This document shows positions 1 to 9,308 of a stretch of DNA of 64,000 nucleotides, in pieces. The first letter of the stretch is position 1, and the number at the start of each line of letters is the position of its first letter. A program made the translations under genes and the position numbers. The DNA comes from Murdochiella massiliensis (GTDB lineage Bacteria > Bacillota > Clostridia > Tissierellales > Peptoniphilaceae), in NCBI RefSeq assembly GCF_900059565.1, contig NZ_FIZW01000002.1, forward strand, positions 1,116,001-1,180,000, written 5' to 3'. Below the pieces are notes generated by a model, which saw only the letters and a list, made by a program, of their open reading frames with translations, was not told where the DNA came from and ran no database searches.

Positions 1-1472
1 TCGTCATGGTCGGTCTGATGGTTTATGTTTTTGCCTTCAGTCACGAAGAGTATGACGCGGCGCACATGCCTTTGATCGTTGCGTTGGTCGTCACCTGCAT
101 TATCGGCGTGATTTGTGGCCACAGCTTCCAGGATATGCTTGAAGGAATTATGAACCGTATTAATGCGACATTGGAAGCGATTCTTATTCTTCTGACCGTC
201 GGTCTGTTGGTATCGTCCTTCATGACGGCCGGTACGATTCCTGCAGTCATCTATTACGGATTACAGCTGCTGACACCGAAATTCTTTTTGCCGGTAGGCT
301 GCATTCTGACCGCTATCGTCGGTATGGCTTGCGGTTCCTCCTGGACGGCGACCGCCACCATCGGTATCGCGTTCATGACGATCGGTGAAGGCTTGGGCAT
401 GAATACGGCATTGACCGCCGGTATGGTTATCTCCGGCGCCTATGTCGGTGATAAGTTCTCGCCGCTGTCCGATACGACGAACCTGGCTGCCGGTGTTGCG
501 GAAACGGGTCTGTTTGACCACGTCGCTGCTATGGTCTCTACGACCTTCCCGGTATTCATTATTTCCTTAATCATTTACACCTGCATCGGTTTATCGAGCG
601 GTTCTGTTGCCGGTTATGATCCGGCGATTGCGGAAGGTATCCGCACGGCGATTGCCGAGAACTTCAACGTGAACCCGCTGGTTATGGTGCCAATTCTCGT
701 GGTTATCGCGGTTTGCTTGCTGCGTATCCCCGGACTTCCCGGTATTCTGATTTCGGTTGTGACCGGTGTTGTTTTCGCCTTGATTTTCCAGGGCACGCAG
801 AGCTTGGCGAACATTTTCTCCATTTTGCATTATGGTCCGGTCGTTGAAACCGGTAACGAGTTCTTGGATGCCGCGCTTGCCAAAGGCGGTATGGAAAACC
901 AGATGTGGACGGTTAACTTAATCCTCTTAGCGGTTGCTTTCGGCGGTGCGCTGGAACGCTGCGGTATTGTTGAGCGTCTCTTTGGTGGTATTAAGAAGAA
1001 AATTCACAGCGTCCCCGGTTTGCTCTTTGCAACCATGCTGACATCCATCTTCTGCGACGCCGCTATGTGCGACCAGTTCTTGGGCATTGGTGTTCCGGCT
1101 CCGCTCTATGCTGAAAAATACGATGAGTTGGGTCTTGGACGCAACATGCTTTCGAGAACGTTGGAAGATGCCGGTACGCTTTGGGCAGTTATGTTCCCGT
1201 GGACCGCTTGCGGCGCTTACCAGATGAGAACCTTGGGCATCAACCCGCTCTATTACTTCCCGTTTGCGTTCGTTAACCTCCTGAACCCAATCTATGCTCT
1301 GTTGACCGCACTTATGGGTCGCAATATCATCTGGGCGGATGGTTCCATTACGAACATCTTCGGCAAAACACGTGCCGGTAAAGAAGCAAAGGCACCGAAG
1401 GAAGCGCATGAGAAGGCTCTTAAAGCTCTTGAACAAATGCGTCAAGACGGTCGTGCTCCGCGCATTAGCTAA
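1..1472 (+). CDS. NhaC-family Na+/H+ antiporter (5' partial)
   Basis: Integral membrane antiporter of the NhaC family, which exchanges Na+ for protons or couples ion exchange to a small organic acid (MleN type). The protein is almost wholly hydrophobic, with about ten or more membrane segments. It has the family signatures SSWTATATIG near residue 115 and LSDTTNLAAG near 155, and a short charged C-terminal tail (about residues 455-488). The reading frame is open to the left edge and the first visible ATG is at 6. Family members normally begin with another 15-30 residues, so the true start lies outside the window. Downstream is a hairpin terminator, so this looks like the last gene of its unit. 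The substrate cannot be told from sequence. Confidence 0.88.
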   Translation, partial: VMVGLMVYVFAFSHEEYDAAHMPLIVALVVTCIIGVICGHSFQDMLEGIMNRINATLEAILILLTVGLLVSSFMTAGTIPAVIYYGLQLLTPKFFLPVGCILTAIVGMACGSSWTATATIGIAFMTIGEGLGMNTALTAGMVISGAYVGDKFSPLSDTTNLAAGVAETGLFDHVAAMVSTTFPVFIISLIIYTCIGLSSGSVAGYDPAIAEGIRTAIAENFNVNPLVMVPILVVIAVCLLRIPGLPGILISVVTGVVFALIFQGTQSLANIFSILHYGPVVETGNEFLDAALAKGGMENQMWTVNLILLAVAFGGALERCGIVERLFGGIKKKIHSVPGLLFATMLTSIFCDAAMCDQFLGIGVPAPLYAEKYDELGLGRNMLSRTLEDAGTLWAVMFPWTACGAYQMRTLGINPLYYFPFAFVNLLNPIYALLTALMGRNIIWADGSITNIFGKTRAGKEAKAPKEAHEKALKALEQMRQDGRAPRIS

Positions 1473-1538
1473 CACAGAAACGAAAGGGATTGCTCAAGGA
1501 AAGATAGCTTTTCTATGAGAATCTTCGGAAAGAACGAA

Positions 1539-1595
1539 AAAGCGCGCCTGGTGCCGTGTCTTATGGACCGACAGCATGGCGCGCTTTCTTCTTTT
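1539..1595 (+). terminator. Intrinsic terminator after the antiporter gene
   Basis: A 10-bp GC-rich stem, AAAGCGCGCC (1539-1548) pairing with GGCGCGCTTT (1578-1587), is followed by a T-rich stretch. It fits a terminator for the antiporter gene. Confidence 0.75.
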
Positions 1596-1634
1596 GTGGC
1601 ATTATAAAAAGAGGAAGAGAAGAAGGGAAAACGT

Positions 1635-2150
1635 ATGAAGTCATTTTTAGAAAAAGAGCGTCCATGGCGCAACGACCACGAAGCGATTGAGATGAGACAG
1701 ACCTATTTTCGGAAGAAATGGGTTATGCCATATACGTTTGTGTTGGCGTTCTTTTGTATCGGCTTAGGCATTATGACAAAATATCGCCTTTCTCTTGTCC
1801 TTGGTGTGTTGGTGCTGTTGGCGGTGACAACAAAGCGCTATGCCGCAGTGACGGGGCAAGGCTTCGAGCAGTTTGCCAACATGTATATTCTTTCCAATCA
1901 TCGCCTGACTCCTTGGGAGGCGATTGATACGATTACCTATGAAAAAGTAGAGGAGCATCCCGAAGTTTGCCTTCTCTATTTCACGCGCGGCGATGTGACG
2001 ATGCGCGCATTGTTTCCCACTACCGAGCGTAAGCGCGTTCTGCGTTTGGCAGAAAAATACCATCCGGGCATCAAGATTCATGATGGTGCCGTATTTAAAG
2101 AAGAAGTGCGAAAAAAATACGGAAAAAAACGAACCGAAAAAAAGAAATAA
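1635..2150 (+). CDS. Small membrane protein with a PH-like C-terminal part
   Basis: A 171-aa protein of unknown function. Residues about 30-48 and 52-70 form two adjacent membrane helices with a very short turn. The cytosolic C-terminal part (about 75-150) alternates beta-type stretches (YILSNHRLTP, ITYEKVE, VCLLYFTRGDV), which resembles bacterial PH-like domains attached to a membrane hairpin; that assignment is an inference from layout. The tail is very rich in Lys/Arg. The ATG follows a GAAGGGAAAACGT stretch that offers a moderate ribosome site. It lies between the antiporter terminator and the SPFH gene, 189 nt upstream of the latter. Confidence 0.7.
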   Translation: MKSFLEKERPWRNDHEAIEMRQTYFRKKWVMPYTFVLAFFCIGLGIMTKYRLSLVLGVLVLLAVTTKRYAAVTGQGFEQFANMYILSNHRLTPWEAIDTITYEKVEEHPEVCLLYFTRGDVTMRALFPTTERKRVLRLAEKYHPGIKIHDGAVFKEEVRKKYGKKRTEKKK

Positions 2151-2339
2151 AGTTTGCAGTTCGGGTATAGTAAAAACAAAATCTAAGACAAATAGGAGAC
2201 GTTCGATCAAAAAGGAAAGCCCTAAGAGAAGAGGTAAATTGAACGACATCCGAAGGCTGAACACACGCAGAGAAGGCGAACAGAAAGACGAGAAAAGCGT
2301 TTCGCATTATGAGCGTATTACCAAATCAAGGAGGCATGC

Positions 2340-3635
2340 ATGGGCATTATTCGCGCGATTACGAGTGCAATCGGCGGCGGTTTAGGCGATGAATGGTTAG
2401 AATCCTATGAATCGGATTATATGGGGCCGACGACCATTACTGCGCCGGGCGTAATCGTTCGCAAAAATGATCCCCGTAACAACAATAAAAAGGGGACGGC
2501 GGACACCATTTCAAACGGTTCGATCATCCAGGTTAAAGAAGGGCAGTTTATGCTGCTTGTGGATGGCGGAAAAGTCATCGACTATTCCGGCGAATCGGGC
2601 TATTTTAAAGTAGATAACTCCTCAATGCCTTCGCTTTTTAACGGTGAGCTGGGAGACTCGGTGAAGGAGACTTTCAATCGTGTTCGCTTTTCCGGCTCTA
2701 CGCCGTATAAGCAAACCGCATATTTTATCAATATGCAGGAAGTGCGCGGACTGAAGTTTGGTACGCCGAATGCGGTGAACTATTATGATAACTTCTACAA
2801 TGCGGAGTTGTTCCTGCGCGCCCATGGCTCCTACACCATTCGCATAACCGATCCGTTGAAATTTTATATTCAGGTGGCAGATCATGATGCGGATTCCAGT
2901 ATTGATGTCGCGGATATGAGCGAACAGTATCGAAATGAGTTCCTCACCGCATTTCAGACGGCACTCAATAAGATGAGTGCGGATGGGGAGCGCATCTCGT
3001 TTGTGCTTTCTCGTGGAGATCAGCTCGCGGAATACATGCAGGATGTCTTAGATGAGAAATGGCAGGAGTTGCGCGGTTTCCAGATTGAATCGGTCGCCAT
3101 CGCCTCCATCTCCTACGATGAAGAATCGCAAAAACTCATCAATATGCGCAATCAGGGCGCGATGCTTTCCGATGCCTCCATTCGCGAAGGCTACGTCCAG
3201 GGTTCTGTGGCAAGAGGTCTGGAAGCGGCAGGCAGCAACGAGGCCGGTGCAGGACAAGGTTTCTTCGGTATGGGGGTTGGTATGTCCACCATCGGGGGCG
3301 GCTTCGGTCAGTTCTCTCAGAATAATGCGGAACAGATTCGTCAACAGCAGGCGCAGCAAGCTACTCCCTCTGCAAATCCGAATGGTGGAGCAGTGACTCC
3401 TGCAGAAGGGGGCGTAGTCATGGGCAACGTGCAGGCATCATTTGGGGAAAGTAGCTGGGTTTGTTCTAAGTGTGGAACGAAAAACAGCGGAAAGTTCTGC
3501 ACGGAGTGCGGGACAAAGAAACCGGACGATGCCCGAAAATGTCCGAAGTGCGGCCATCCGGTAAGTGAAAAAGCACGCTTCTGTCCCGAATGTGGACAAA
3601 AATTGGACCCTCCGGTCGGAACGCCGGAAGCATGA
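2340..3635 (+). CDS. SPFH-domain protein with C-terminal zinc ribbons
   Basis: A 431-aa protein of the SPFH (band 7/prohibitin-like) superfamily, in the bacterial subgroup often annotated 'virion core protein-like'. Residues about 30-290 carry the SPFH core (TITAPGVIVRKND, QVREGQ-like strand, long helix near 200-270). A Gly/Gln-rich linker (290-365) follows. The last 59 residues hold two zinc ribbons with four CxxC pairs (CSKC, CTEC, CPKC, CPEC). The start is supported by AAGGAGG at 2328-2334. No membrane segment is evident, so membrane association would be peripheral. It probably forms an oligomeric scaffold; its role in the cell is not known. The next gene starts 32 nt downstream. Confidence 0.82.
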   Translation: MGIIRAITSAIGGGLGDEWLESYESDYMGPTTITAPGVIVRKNDPRNNNKKGTADTISNGSIIQVKEGQFMLLVDGGKVIDYSGESGYFKVDNSSMPSLFNGELGDSVKETFNRVRFSGSTPYKQTAYFINMQEVRGLKFGTPNAVNYYDNFYNAELFLRAHGSYTIRITDPLKFYIQVADHDADSSIDVADMSEQYRNEFLTAFQTALNKMSADGERISFVLSRGDQLAEYMQDVLDEKWQELRGFQIESVAIASISYDEESQKLINMRNQGAMLSDASIREGYVQGSVARGLEAAGSNEAGAGQGFFGMGVGMSTIGGGFGQFSQNNAEQIRQQQAQQATPSANPNGGAVTPAEGGVVMGNVQASFGESSWVCSKCGTKNSGKFCTECGTKKPDDARKCPKCGHPVSEKARFCPECGQKLDPPVGTPEA

Positions 3636-3667
3636 GGAGGAGAGCACAGGAACAGAAAGGATATATT

Positions 3668-3874
3668 GTGAACAACGAAAAAATTAATAAAATGAATGAT
3701 GAGGCGATGGAAGCGAATAATAACCAGATGAATCGTAACGAACGCAACACCGATTTCTACATCAACCATGCCATCAACGACGAAAAACCGATTGAAATGC
3801 ATGAAGATGGTGCAACGGAAAAAGAGAAAGCGGAAAAAGCGGAAAAATTGAGCGGTCAAAAGAAGGATAAGTAA
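3668..3874 (+). CDS. Small highly charged hypothetical protein
   Basis: A 68-aa hydrophilic protein rich in Asn, Glu and Lys. I place its start at GTG 3668 because GAAAGG sits 8 nt upstream; an upstream ATG in the same frame (3590) lies inside the SPFH gene and gives Arg-rich sequence unlike the rest. It ends in Glu/Lys-rich helix sequence and has no signal peptide or membrane segment. It is followed by a clear terminator, so it closes the SPFH transcription unit and may be a partner of the SPFH protein. No known family is recognised. Confidence 0.6.
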   Translation: MNNEKINKMNDEAMEANNNQMNRNERNTDFYINHAINDEKPIEMHEDGATEKEKAEKAEKLSGQKKDK

Positions 3875-3902
3875 GACGCTTCAACTTTTGTGCAAAAAAG
3901 AG

Positions 3903-3935
3903 AGACTCGACACAAAAACGTGTCGGGTCTTTTTT
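3903..3935 (+). terminator. Intrinsic terminator after the SPFH unit
   Basis: AGACTCGACAC (3903-3913) pairs with GTGTCGGGTCT (3920-3930) around a 6-nt A-rich loop, followed by six T. This is a textbook rho-independent terminator. Confidence 0.88.
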
Positions 3936-3997
3936 GATCACGCCTGAAGTTGTTGCTTTCGTTCGTGTATGCCTATTTTATCGTCGCAACACCTTTT

Positions 3998-4125
3998 CGC
4001 CGCGATGTTTGATCGCCGCGATGTTTGTTCGCCGTGATATTTGATTGCCACGATGTTTGATTGACGTGATATTTAATCGCCGTGATACTTGATTGCTGTG
4101 GTAATTAATCACTGCGATCAAAACA
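3998..4125. repeat. 16-bp tandem repeat, eight units
   Basis: Eight consecutive 16-bp units start at 3998, 4014, 4030, 4046, 4062, 4078, 4094 and 4110. The first is CGCCGCGATGTTTGAT; later copies drift (CGCCGTGATATTTGAT, TGCCACGATGTTTGAT, TGCTGTGGTAATTAAT). No unit is inserted or lost in register. The array ends 5 bp from the 3' end of the tRNA-Gly gene, which is transcribed toward it. Confidence 0.85.
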
Positions 4126-4129
4126 AAAA

Positions 4130-4200
4130 AGCGGCTGACGGGAATCGAACCCGCGCATCCGGCTTGGGAAGCCGGTGTTCTACCATTGAACTACAGCCGC
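4130..4200 (-). tRNA. tRNA-Gly (anticodon CCC)
   Basis: Read on the minus strand the sequence folds as a 71-nt tRNA: acceptor GCGGCTG/CAGCCGC, D arm GTTC/GAAC, anticodon stem CCGGC/GCCGG with loop TTCCCAA (anticodon CCC, reading GGG), a 5-nt variable loop and T loop TTCGATT. The discriminator base is U, as expected for glycine tRNAs. CCA is not encoded; a T-rich stretch follows directly and may end transcription. It is a lone tRNA gene. Confidence 0.95.
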
Positions 4201-4323
4201 AAAGGATTAATTTGATGTGTTTGGTGAAGTCGCAACACCACGATATTGAGCCGGTAGTGTTTACTTCCGTCTCCGTTCTGTCGAAGGATCATCCCCATGG
4301 TAACACTTTTTTCCTTGCTACGC

Positions 4324-4349
4324 TATAATTAACTAAGCAATTCAGAAAG
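4324..4349 (+). promoter_or_regulatory. -10 element and ribosome site of the cysteine hydrolase gene
   Basis: A perfect TATAAT lies at 4324-4329 and AGAAAGG at 4343-4349, 9 nt before the ATG. No convincing -35 hexamer is seen 16-18 bp upstream. Confidence 0.5.
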
Positions 4350-4357
4350 GAAAAACA

Positions 4358-4882
4358 ATGCAAAATATTCTTCTTGTGGTTGATATGCAAAATGATTTTA
4401 TTGACGGTGCACTGGGATCACAGGCTGCGCAGGCCGTTGTCCCCTATGTGGTGGATCAGGTGAAAAATTTCGAGGGAACGGTTCTTTTTACGCGGGATAC
4501 ACATCGTGAAAATTATGCGAATACACAGGAGGGACGGAATCTTCCGGTTATGCATTGTCTTCGCGGAACGCACGGTTGGCAGCTTCATCCTAATCTAGAG
4601 GCATTGCGTAAAACGGAACCCATCGATAAAGTCACCTTCGGTGCGGCATCTCTTCCGGCCATCCTGTCGGATTTGGATGATCACGATCGCATTTCGTCGA
4701 TTACCCTTCTCGGACTGGACACCGACATTTGCGTCATTTCCAATGCCCTACTCATCAAAGCCTTCTTCCCGGAGATCCCCATCAAGGTGGACGCACAAGG
4801 CTGTGCCGGCGTAACGCCGGAATCGCATCAGACGGCGCTGAAGGCCATGAAAGCGTGCCAAATTGAAATTCTGAACGTATAA
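4358..4882 (+). CDS. Isochorismatase-family cysteine hydrolase
   Basis: A 174-aa cytosolic enzyme of the isochorismatase/nicotinamidase-like superfamily, which uses an Asp-Lys-Cys triad to hydrolyse amides or related bonds. Visible are VVDMQNDF with Asp9 at the N terminus, a Lys in the PIDKVTFGA stretch, and DTDICVISNA with Cys125 in the expected nucleophile elbow. Length fits the family. The substrate is not determined; nicotinamide and small ureides are typical for relatives. The gene is monocistronic: its own -10 lies upstream and the first hairpin of a repeat array serves as its terminator. A second, divergent family member lies at 21494-22057 on the other strand. Confidence 0.85.
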   Translation: MQNILLVVDMQNDFIDGALGSQAAQAVVPYVVDQVKNFEGTVLFTRDTHRENYANTQEGRNLPVMHCLRGTHGWQLHPNLEALRKTEPIDKVTFGAASLPAILSDLDDHDRISSITLLGLDTDICVISNALLIKAFFPEIPIKVDAQGCAGVTPESHQTALKAMKACQIEILNV

Positions 4883-4914
4883 AAATTGGTTTGGGCGGAT
4901 GTTTTTTGAATGAA

Positions 4915-4957
4915 CCCTGGCTGGCAATAAACAATTTGCTAGTCAGGGCTTTTTTTG
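4915..4957 (+). terminator. First hairpin of array A1 acting as a terminator
   Basis: CCCTGGCTG at 4915-4923 pairs imperfectly with TAGTCAGGG and is followed by a run of seven or more T (4950-4957). It lies 32 nt after the hydrolase stop codon. It is at the same time the first unit of repeat array A1. Confidence 0.65.
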
Positions 4958-5341
4958 ATCGAACCCTGGCAGATGGGAAGGAAGGCCCGTAGCCAGGGTT
5001 AATTTTTTCGTCCGAGCCCTGGCTGATGGAATAGAACGCCGTAGCCAGGGTCAATCCAATCCCTTCCGACCCTGGCTGAAGCAAACGAAGCGCTATGGCC
5101 AGGGTGTTTTACGTCTGCAAAACCCTGGCAACGACCAACAATGCATACCAGCCAGGGTTGAGTCGATCATCTTCGACCCTGGCTGGAGCAAACGAAGCGC
5201 CATGGCCAGGGTGTTGTACGTCTGTAAAACCCTGGCAACGACTAACAATGCATACCAGCCAGGGTCAGCACGATGTTTCGAACCCTGATTACCGGCTAAT
5301 AATTTCGCCAGCCAGGGTCGGACACCCATTTTGACCCTGGC
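4915..5341. repeat. Array A1 of alternating CCCTGGCTG / CAGCCAGGG arms
   Basis: Eight hairpin units plus a final half unit. Each unit is a 9-nt arm of the CCCTGGCTG type, a loop (17 nt in six units, 16 nt in two), and an inverted arm; linkers are 15-19 nt. Loops here are purine-rich (for example GAGCAAACGAAGCGCCA), opposite to the T-rich loops of arrays A2-A5, so A1 is probably in reverse orientation. Units 4-5 and 6-7, with their linkers, are near-identical, showing a recent duplication of about 106 bp. No credible gene lies here: frames that stay open simply translate the repeat. Confidence 0.9.
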
Positions 5342-5680
5342 AAAATGATCAAACGTTTCTCGGCCGGGGTCGTTGAAGAGAAGCGTCGCTACACTTTTGC
5401 TGACGAGGAATCCAAAGAAGAGAAGCGCTACACCACCGCTGAAAGGCGTCTACAGAAGAAGTGCCGCTGCGACTACTATTGCTGCTGCGGCTACAGCAGG
5501 AGCACTACAGTCCCAAATTAAGCACTCCAACTGCGGTTACAGGTCGATAGTAGCTCTTCGAACATCGGCCAAAAAACAACGTAACCCCACAATTTCACCG
5601 TATACTCATAAAATCTCATTTCCTTATGCGTAAAAAGGGTAACAGCATGAGGAAGCGAAGCTATAGAAAAGAGGTGTACG
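5342..5680. other. Intergenic stretch upstream of ftsH
   Basis: About 340 nt without a credible gene. The first part has a degenerate repeat, GAAGAGAAGCG followed by CGCTACAC or a variant, at 5375 and 5417. A TATACT at 5601-5606 could be the -10 of ftsH, but no -35 matches it. GAGGTG just before 5681 is the ftsH ribosome site. Confidence 0.45.
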
Positions 5681-7651
5681 GTGAATTCGGACGGAAACAA
5701 TAAGAAAAAACCGATTATTTATTACTATTTGTCTGTATTTCTCGTATTGCTGATCATTCAACTGATCATCAGTCCGATGATTACGGAGTCACGTGTTAAG
5801 GAAGTGTCCTATTCCGCCTTTACTAAAATGGTTGAAGACGACCGGGTAAAGAAAGTGCAAAAGAGCGCGACGGGTTATACTTTTGAGGTTAAAGCGAAGA
5901 ACGGAGAAATGGTCAAGATGAAGACCGGCCCGTGGGAAAGCGACGAACTGACTGCGCTCTTGAATAAAAAAGGAGTGGAGTACAGCGCTGAAATCCCGAG
6001 GACGCCGAATCCACTACTGGGCTTTCTGTTAACCTTTGTCATTCCCTTGGCGCTTTTGTGGTACATGGGAAGACGCATCATCACGCAAATGCAGGGATCC
6101 GGGGCAATGAGCTTCGGAAAATCCAATGCAAAAGTCTATGTGAAAGCCAAAAGCGGAAAAAGTTTTCACGACGTTGCCGGACAGGATGAAGCTAAAGAGT
6201 CATTGCTGGAAGTCGTGGATTTTCTTGCCAACCCGGAAAAATATCGAGAAATTGGTGCGGTATCGCCAAAGGGCGTGTTGCTTGTCGGCCCTCCGGGGAC
6301 GGGCAAAACCTTGTTGGCACAAGCTGTTGCGGGTGAAGCCCATGTGCCGTTCTTTTCCATTTCCGGATCGGAATTTGTGGAACTCTTTGTTGGCATGGGT
6401 GCGGCCAAAGTGCGCGACCTTTTCAAGGAAGCCAAGAAAAAAGCACCGTGCATCGTTTTTATCGATGAAATTGATGCCATCGGTAAGCGTCGTGATACAG
6501 CCGGTATTGGCGGAAACGATGAGCGTGAACAGACGCTTAATCAGCTATTGAGCGAAATGGACGGCTTTGAAGGAAACAGTGGCGTCGTGATTTTAGCGGC
6601 AACTAACCGCCCGGAGATTCTTGACCGTGCACTCACGCGCCCTGGTCGTTTCGATCGGCAAATTCGAGTGGAATTGCCCGATATTCGGGGACGTGAAGAC
6701 ATTTTGCGCGTGCATGCCCGCAAAATCAAGACTGATGCTCAGTTGGATTTTCTTCAGGTCGCTAAAATGACCGCGGGAACCTCCGGGGCGGACTTAGCAA
6801 ATATTATTAATGAAGGCGCATTGCGCGCCGTGCGCGAAGGGCGAAATGCAGTGACAACCGAAGACCTGATTGAATCGGTCGAGACGGTCATTGCCGGACA
6901 GCAGAAAAAGAATGCCGTCATTACGGATCGCGACAAACGGATTATTGCGTATCATGAAGTAGGCCACGCCCTCGTTGCCGCCATCCAAAAGGGGACGGCG
7001 CCGGTGACGAAAATTACGATCATCCCTCGCACCTCCGGAGCCCTCGGCTATACCATGCAGGTGGATGAAGAAGAAAAGGTCATCATGACCCATGAGGATA
7101 TCTTCCGGGAGATTGTTACATTAACGGGTGGACGCAGTGCGGAAGAGTTGGTATTTCAAACGAAAACAACCGGTGCGTCGAATGATATTGAGCGCGCCAC
7201 CAAGTTGGCGCGTGCGATGGTCACTCGCTTCGGCATGAGTGAAGACTTCGATTTTATGGCTTTGGAAACCGTCAACAGTCCCTATTTAAGTCAGGATACG
7301 TCGTTGATGGCGGCGGATGCCACGGCGGCGGATGTGGATAGACGCGTTGCAGAAATCCTGAAAGACGCACATCAAAAGGCCTTAACAATTCTGAAAGAGA
7401 ATGCCGTGGAGATGCACGCCATTGCCGACTTCCTCCTGGATCGAGAGACGATCACCGGCGAGGAATTTATGGAGTTGCTCAACAAGACCCTCGTCGAAAA
7501 TGGAAAACCTGCTTTACATGAAGAAGATCCTGCTGTTCCTGCGGAACCGAAGATGATCGATGACACCGAAAATGGTGAGGTTGCGTCGCGACAGGAAGAG
7601 AACAGTGGTGAAGCAGACGATGTTGTCCCGAAGCCGGAAGAGGAGGAATAG
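5681..7651 (+). CDS. ftsH: ATP-dependent zinc metalloprotease FtsH
   Basis: Membrane-bound AAA+ protease that degrades misassembled membrane proteins and short-lived regulators. The 656-aa protein has two N-terminal membrane segments (about 12-31 and 110-128) around an extracytoplasmic loop, the Walker A motif GPPGTGKT at 203-210, Walker B FIDEID, the second region of homology (RPGRFDR), and the zinc site HEVGH at 425-429. Length is normal; the last 45 residues are an acidic tail. The start is GTG 5681 with GAGGTG upstream. The stop codon is 1 nt from the GTG start of the pyrophosphatase gene, so the two are translationally close. Confidence 0.96.
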   Translation: MNSDGNNKKKPIIYYYLSVFLVLLIIQLIISPMITESRVKEVSYSAFTKMVEDDRVKKVQKSATGYTFEVKAKNGEMVKMKTGPWESDELTALLNKKGVEYSAEIPRTPNPLLGFLLTFVIPLALLWYMGRRIITQMQGSGAMSFGKSNAKVYVKAKSGKSFHDVAGQDEAKESLLEVVDFLANPEKYREIGAVSPKGVLLVGPPGTGKTLLAQAVAGEAHVPFFSISGSEFVELFVGMGAAKVRDLFKEAKKKAPCIVFIDEIDAIGKRRDTAGIGGNDEREQTLNQLLSEMDGFEGNSGVVILAATNRPEILDRALTRPGRFDRQIRVELPDIRGREDILRVHARKIKTDAQLDFLQVAKMTAGTSGADLANIINEGALRAVREGRNAVTTEDLIESVETVIAGQQKKNAVITDRDKRIIAYHEVGHALVAAIQKGTAPVTKITIIPRTSGALGYTMQVDEEEKVIMTHEDIFREIVTLTGGRSAEELVFQTKTTGASNDIERATKLARAMVTRFGMSEDFDFMALETVNSPYLSQDTSLMAADATAADVDRRVAEILKDAHQKALTILKENAVEMHAIADFLLDRETITGEEFMELLNKTLVENGKPALHEEDPAVPAEPKMIDDTENGEVASRQEENSGEADDVVPKPEEEE

Positions 7652-7652
7652 T

Positions 7653-9308
7653 GTGGGAGGAAAAGAAATTCTGTATATTTCCGGACACCAGGTTCCGGAT
7701 ACGGATTCGATTTGTTCGGCCATTGCGTATGCCGAATTAAAAAATCGGACGACCGATTATGAGGCGGTACCCATTCGTCTGGGAGACGTCAATGCGGAGA
7801 CGCAATTTGCGCTTAATTATTTCGGCGTGAAGCCGCCGGCTTTTCGCGACACGATGCAGGCGCAGCTATCGGAAATCGATATTGATACCAGTTATGGTAT
7901 TTCGCCCATGACGACGCTCGCGCGTGCGACGCAGATCATTCAGGAAAACCATCAGAACTCGCTTTCCATCGTGGACGACGACCAGAAGCTGATCGGCGTG
8001 ATTTCCCTTTCGAATATTACCAACTCGTATGCCACGGTGTGGAACGACAACATCCTCGGCCGCTCAGAGACGCCTCTGGAGAATATTGTGGAAGTCCTTT
8101 CCGGTCAGGTGGTGTACCTGCCGGAGAATCCGCGTGAACGAACCGGTTCCATCCACATTCACGCCATGGATCATATCAATGAAGTGATTGGCGAAAACGA
8201 CATTGTCGTGGTGGGTGATCGCGCAAAAGCACAGGAAGAAACCATACGCATCGGCGCGTCGGTGATCATTCTGACCAACAATGCGCATCTGGCGGAAGGA
8301 ATGGAAGAACTTTGCAAAACGTACCGCGTGACGGTATTGCGGACACCGAATTCCACTTATTCAACAGCCAGACTCTTGCCCCAGGCGGTCCCTGTACGCT
8401 TTTTGATGACCTCGGAAGGGCTCGTCACCTTTCATCGGTCGGAATACTTGGATGAAGTGCGGGAAATTATGGCATCAACCCGCTTCCGCTCCTATCCTGT
8501 TCTGGATGGACAGGGGCGTGTCGTCGGTTCCATCAGTCGTTATCATTTGATCAATACGCCCAAGAAAAAAATCGTGCTGGTGGATCACAATGAGTCTACG
8601 CAATCCGTTCCCGACTTGAATCGGGCGGATATTTTGGAAATCATCGACCATCATCGTGTGGCGAACGTCAATACGCCAAGCCCCATTTATTTTCGGGTGA
8701 TGCCGGTGGGCTGCACCTCGACGATTATTTCCCAGATGTACTTCGAGCAGGGGGTTCGTCCCTCTCGCGAGGCGGCCGGCATGATGTGTTCCGCCATTAT
8801 TTCGGATACGCTCTTATTGCGCTCGCCGACGACTACGGCGCTCGATCGCTTGGCGTTGGAACGTCTTGCTCCCATTGCCGGCATCAATGTTGAAGAATAC
8901 GCGATGGCCATGTTCCGTGCAGGAACCGATTTGACCGGAAAAGATCCGATTGACCTGTTAACGGCTGACGTCAAGCCGTTTGATATTGAAGGCGAAAAGG
9001 TGAAAGTGGCGCAGGTATTCACCTTGAACAGCCAAAGTCTGGTGAACATGGAACCTGCCTTGATGGAAACCATGCAGCAACTGCGTCGTCAGCAGGGCTT
9101 AGACACCTATCTTCTCGTGGTAACGGATATTTTTGCCGAAAACTCGCTCATCTTTGTAGACGGTGATCATGCCAAAGAAATTGCCGAAGAATTTCATGCC
9201 ACGTTGGAAAAGAATTGCTTTTTGGGCGTCGGGCTTCTTTCTCGTAAAAAGCAGCTCGTGCCGAAGCTGACGGCGGCTATCGGTCGGGCGAAGGAGAAGA
9301 CACGATGA
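7653..9308 (+). CDS. ppaC: Manganese-dependent inorganic pyrophosphatase with CBS and DRTGG domains
   Basis: Family II (DHH) pyrophosphatase that hydrolyses PPi to phosphate, with a nucleotide-sensing regulatory insert. From GTG 7653 the protein has 551 aa. Metal ligands are visible in GHQVPDTDS (residues 11-19), DHNES near 311 and DHH near 332-334; the substrate-binding SRKKQ motif is near 529. Residues about 70-300 hold the CBS-DRTGG-CBS insert. In the family this insert binds AMP/ADP as inhibitors and ATP or diadenosine polyphosphates as activators. The start is chosen because an upstream in-frame start at 7560 would overlap ftsH by 90 nt and add Arg-rich sequence. The ATGA at 9305-9308 couples it to the next gene. 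Confidence 0.93.
   Translation: MGGKEILYISGHQVPDTDSICSAIAYAELKNRTTDYEAVPIRLGDVNAETQFALNYFGVKPPAFRDTMQAQLSEIDIDTSYGISPMTTLARATQIIQENHQNSLSIVDDDQKLIGVISLSNITNSYATVWNDNILGRSETPLENIVEVLSGQVVYLPENPRERTGSIHIHAMDHINEVIGENDIVVVGDRAKAQEETIRIGASVIILTNNAHLAEGMEELCKTYRVTVLRTPNSTYSTARLLPQAVPVRFLMTSEGLVTFHRSEYLDEVREIMASTRFRSYPVLDGQGRVVGSISRYHLINTPKKKIVLVDHNESTQSVPDLNRADILEIIDHHRVANVNTPSPIYFRVMPVGCTSTIISQMYFEQGVRPSREAAGMMCSAIISDTLLLRSPTTTALDRLALERLAPIAGINVEEYAMAMFRAGTDLTGKDPIDLLTADVKPFDIEGEKVKVAQVFTLNSQSLVNMEPALMETMQQLRRQQGLDTYLLVVTDIFAENSLIFVDGDHAKEIAEEFHATLEKNCFLGVGLLSRKKQLVPKLTAAIGRAKEKTR

Noticed and set aside
4915..5341. CRISPR array
   Set aside because: Arms are 9 nt and alternate in orientation, spacers are 17-19 nt, and no cas gene is present anywhere in the window. 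The same holds for arrays A2-A5, B and C.
5373..5633. 86-aa frame between array A1 and ftsH
   Set aside because: Ala/Thr-rich low-complexity peptide over a degenerate DNA repeat, without a ribosome site.
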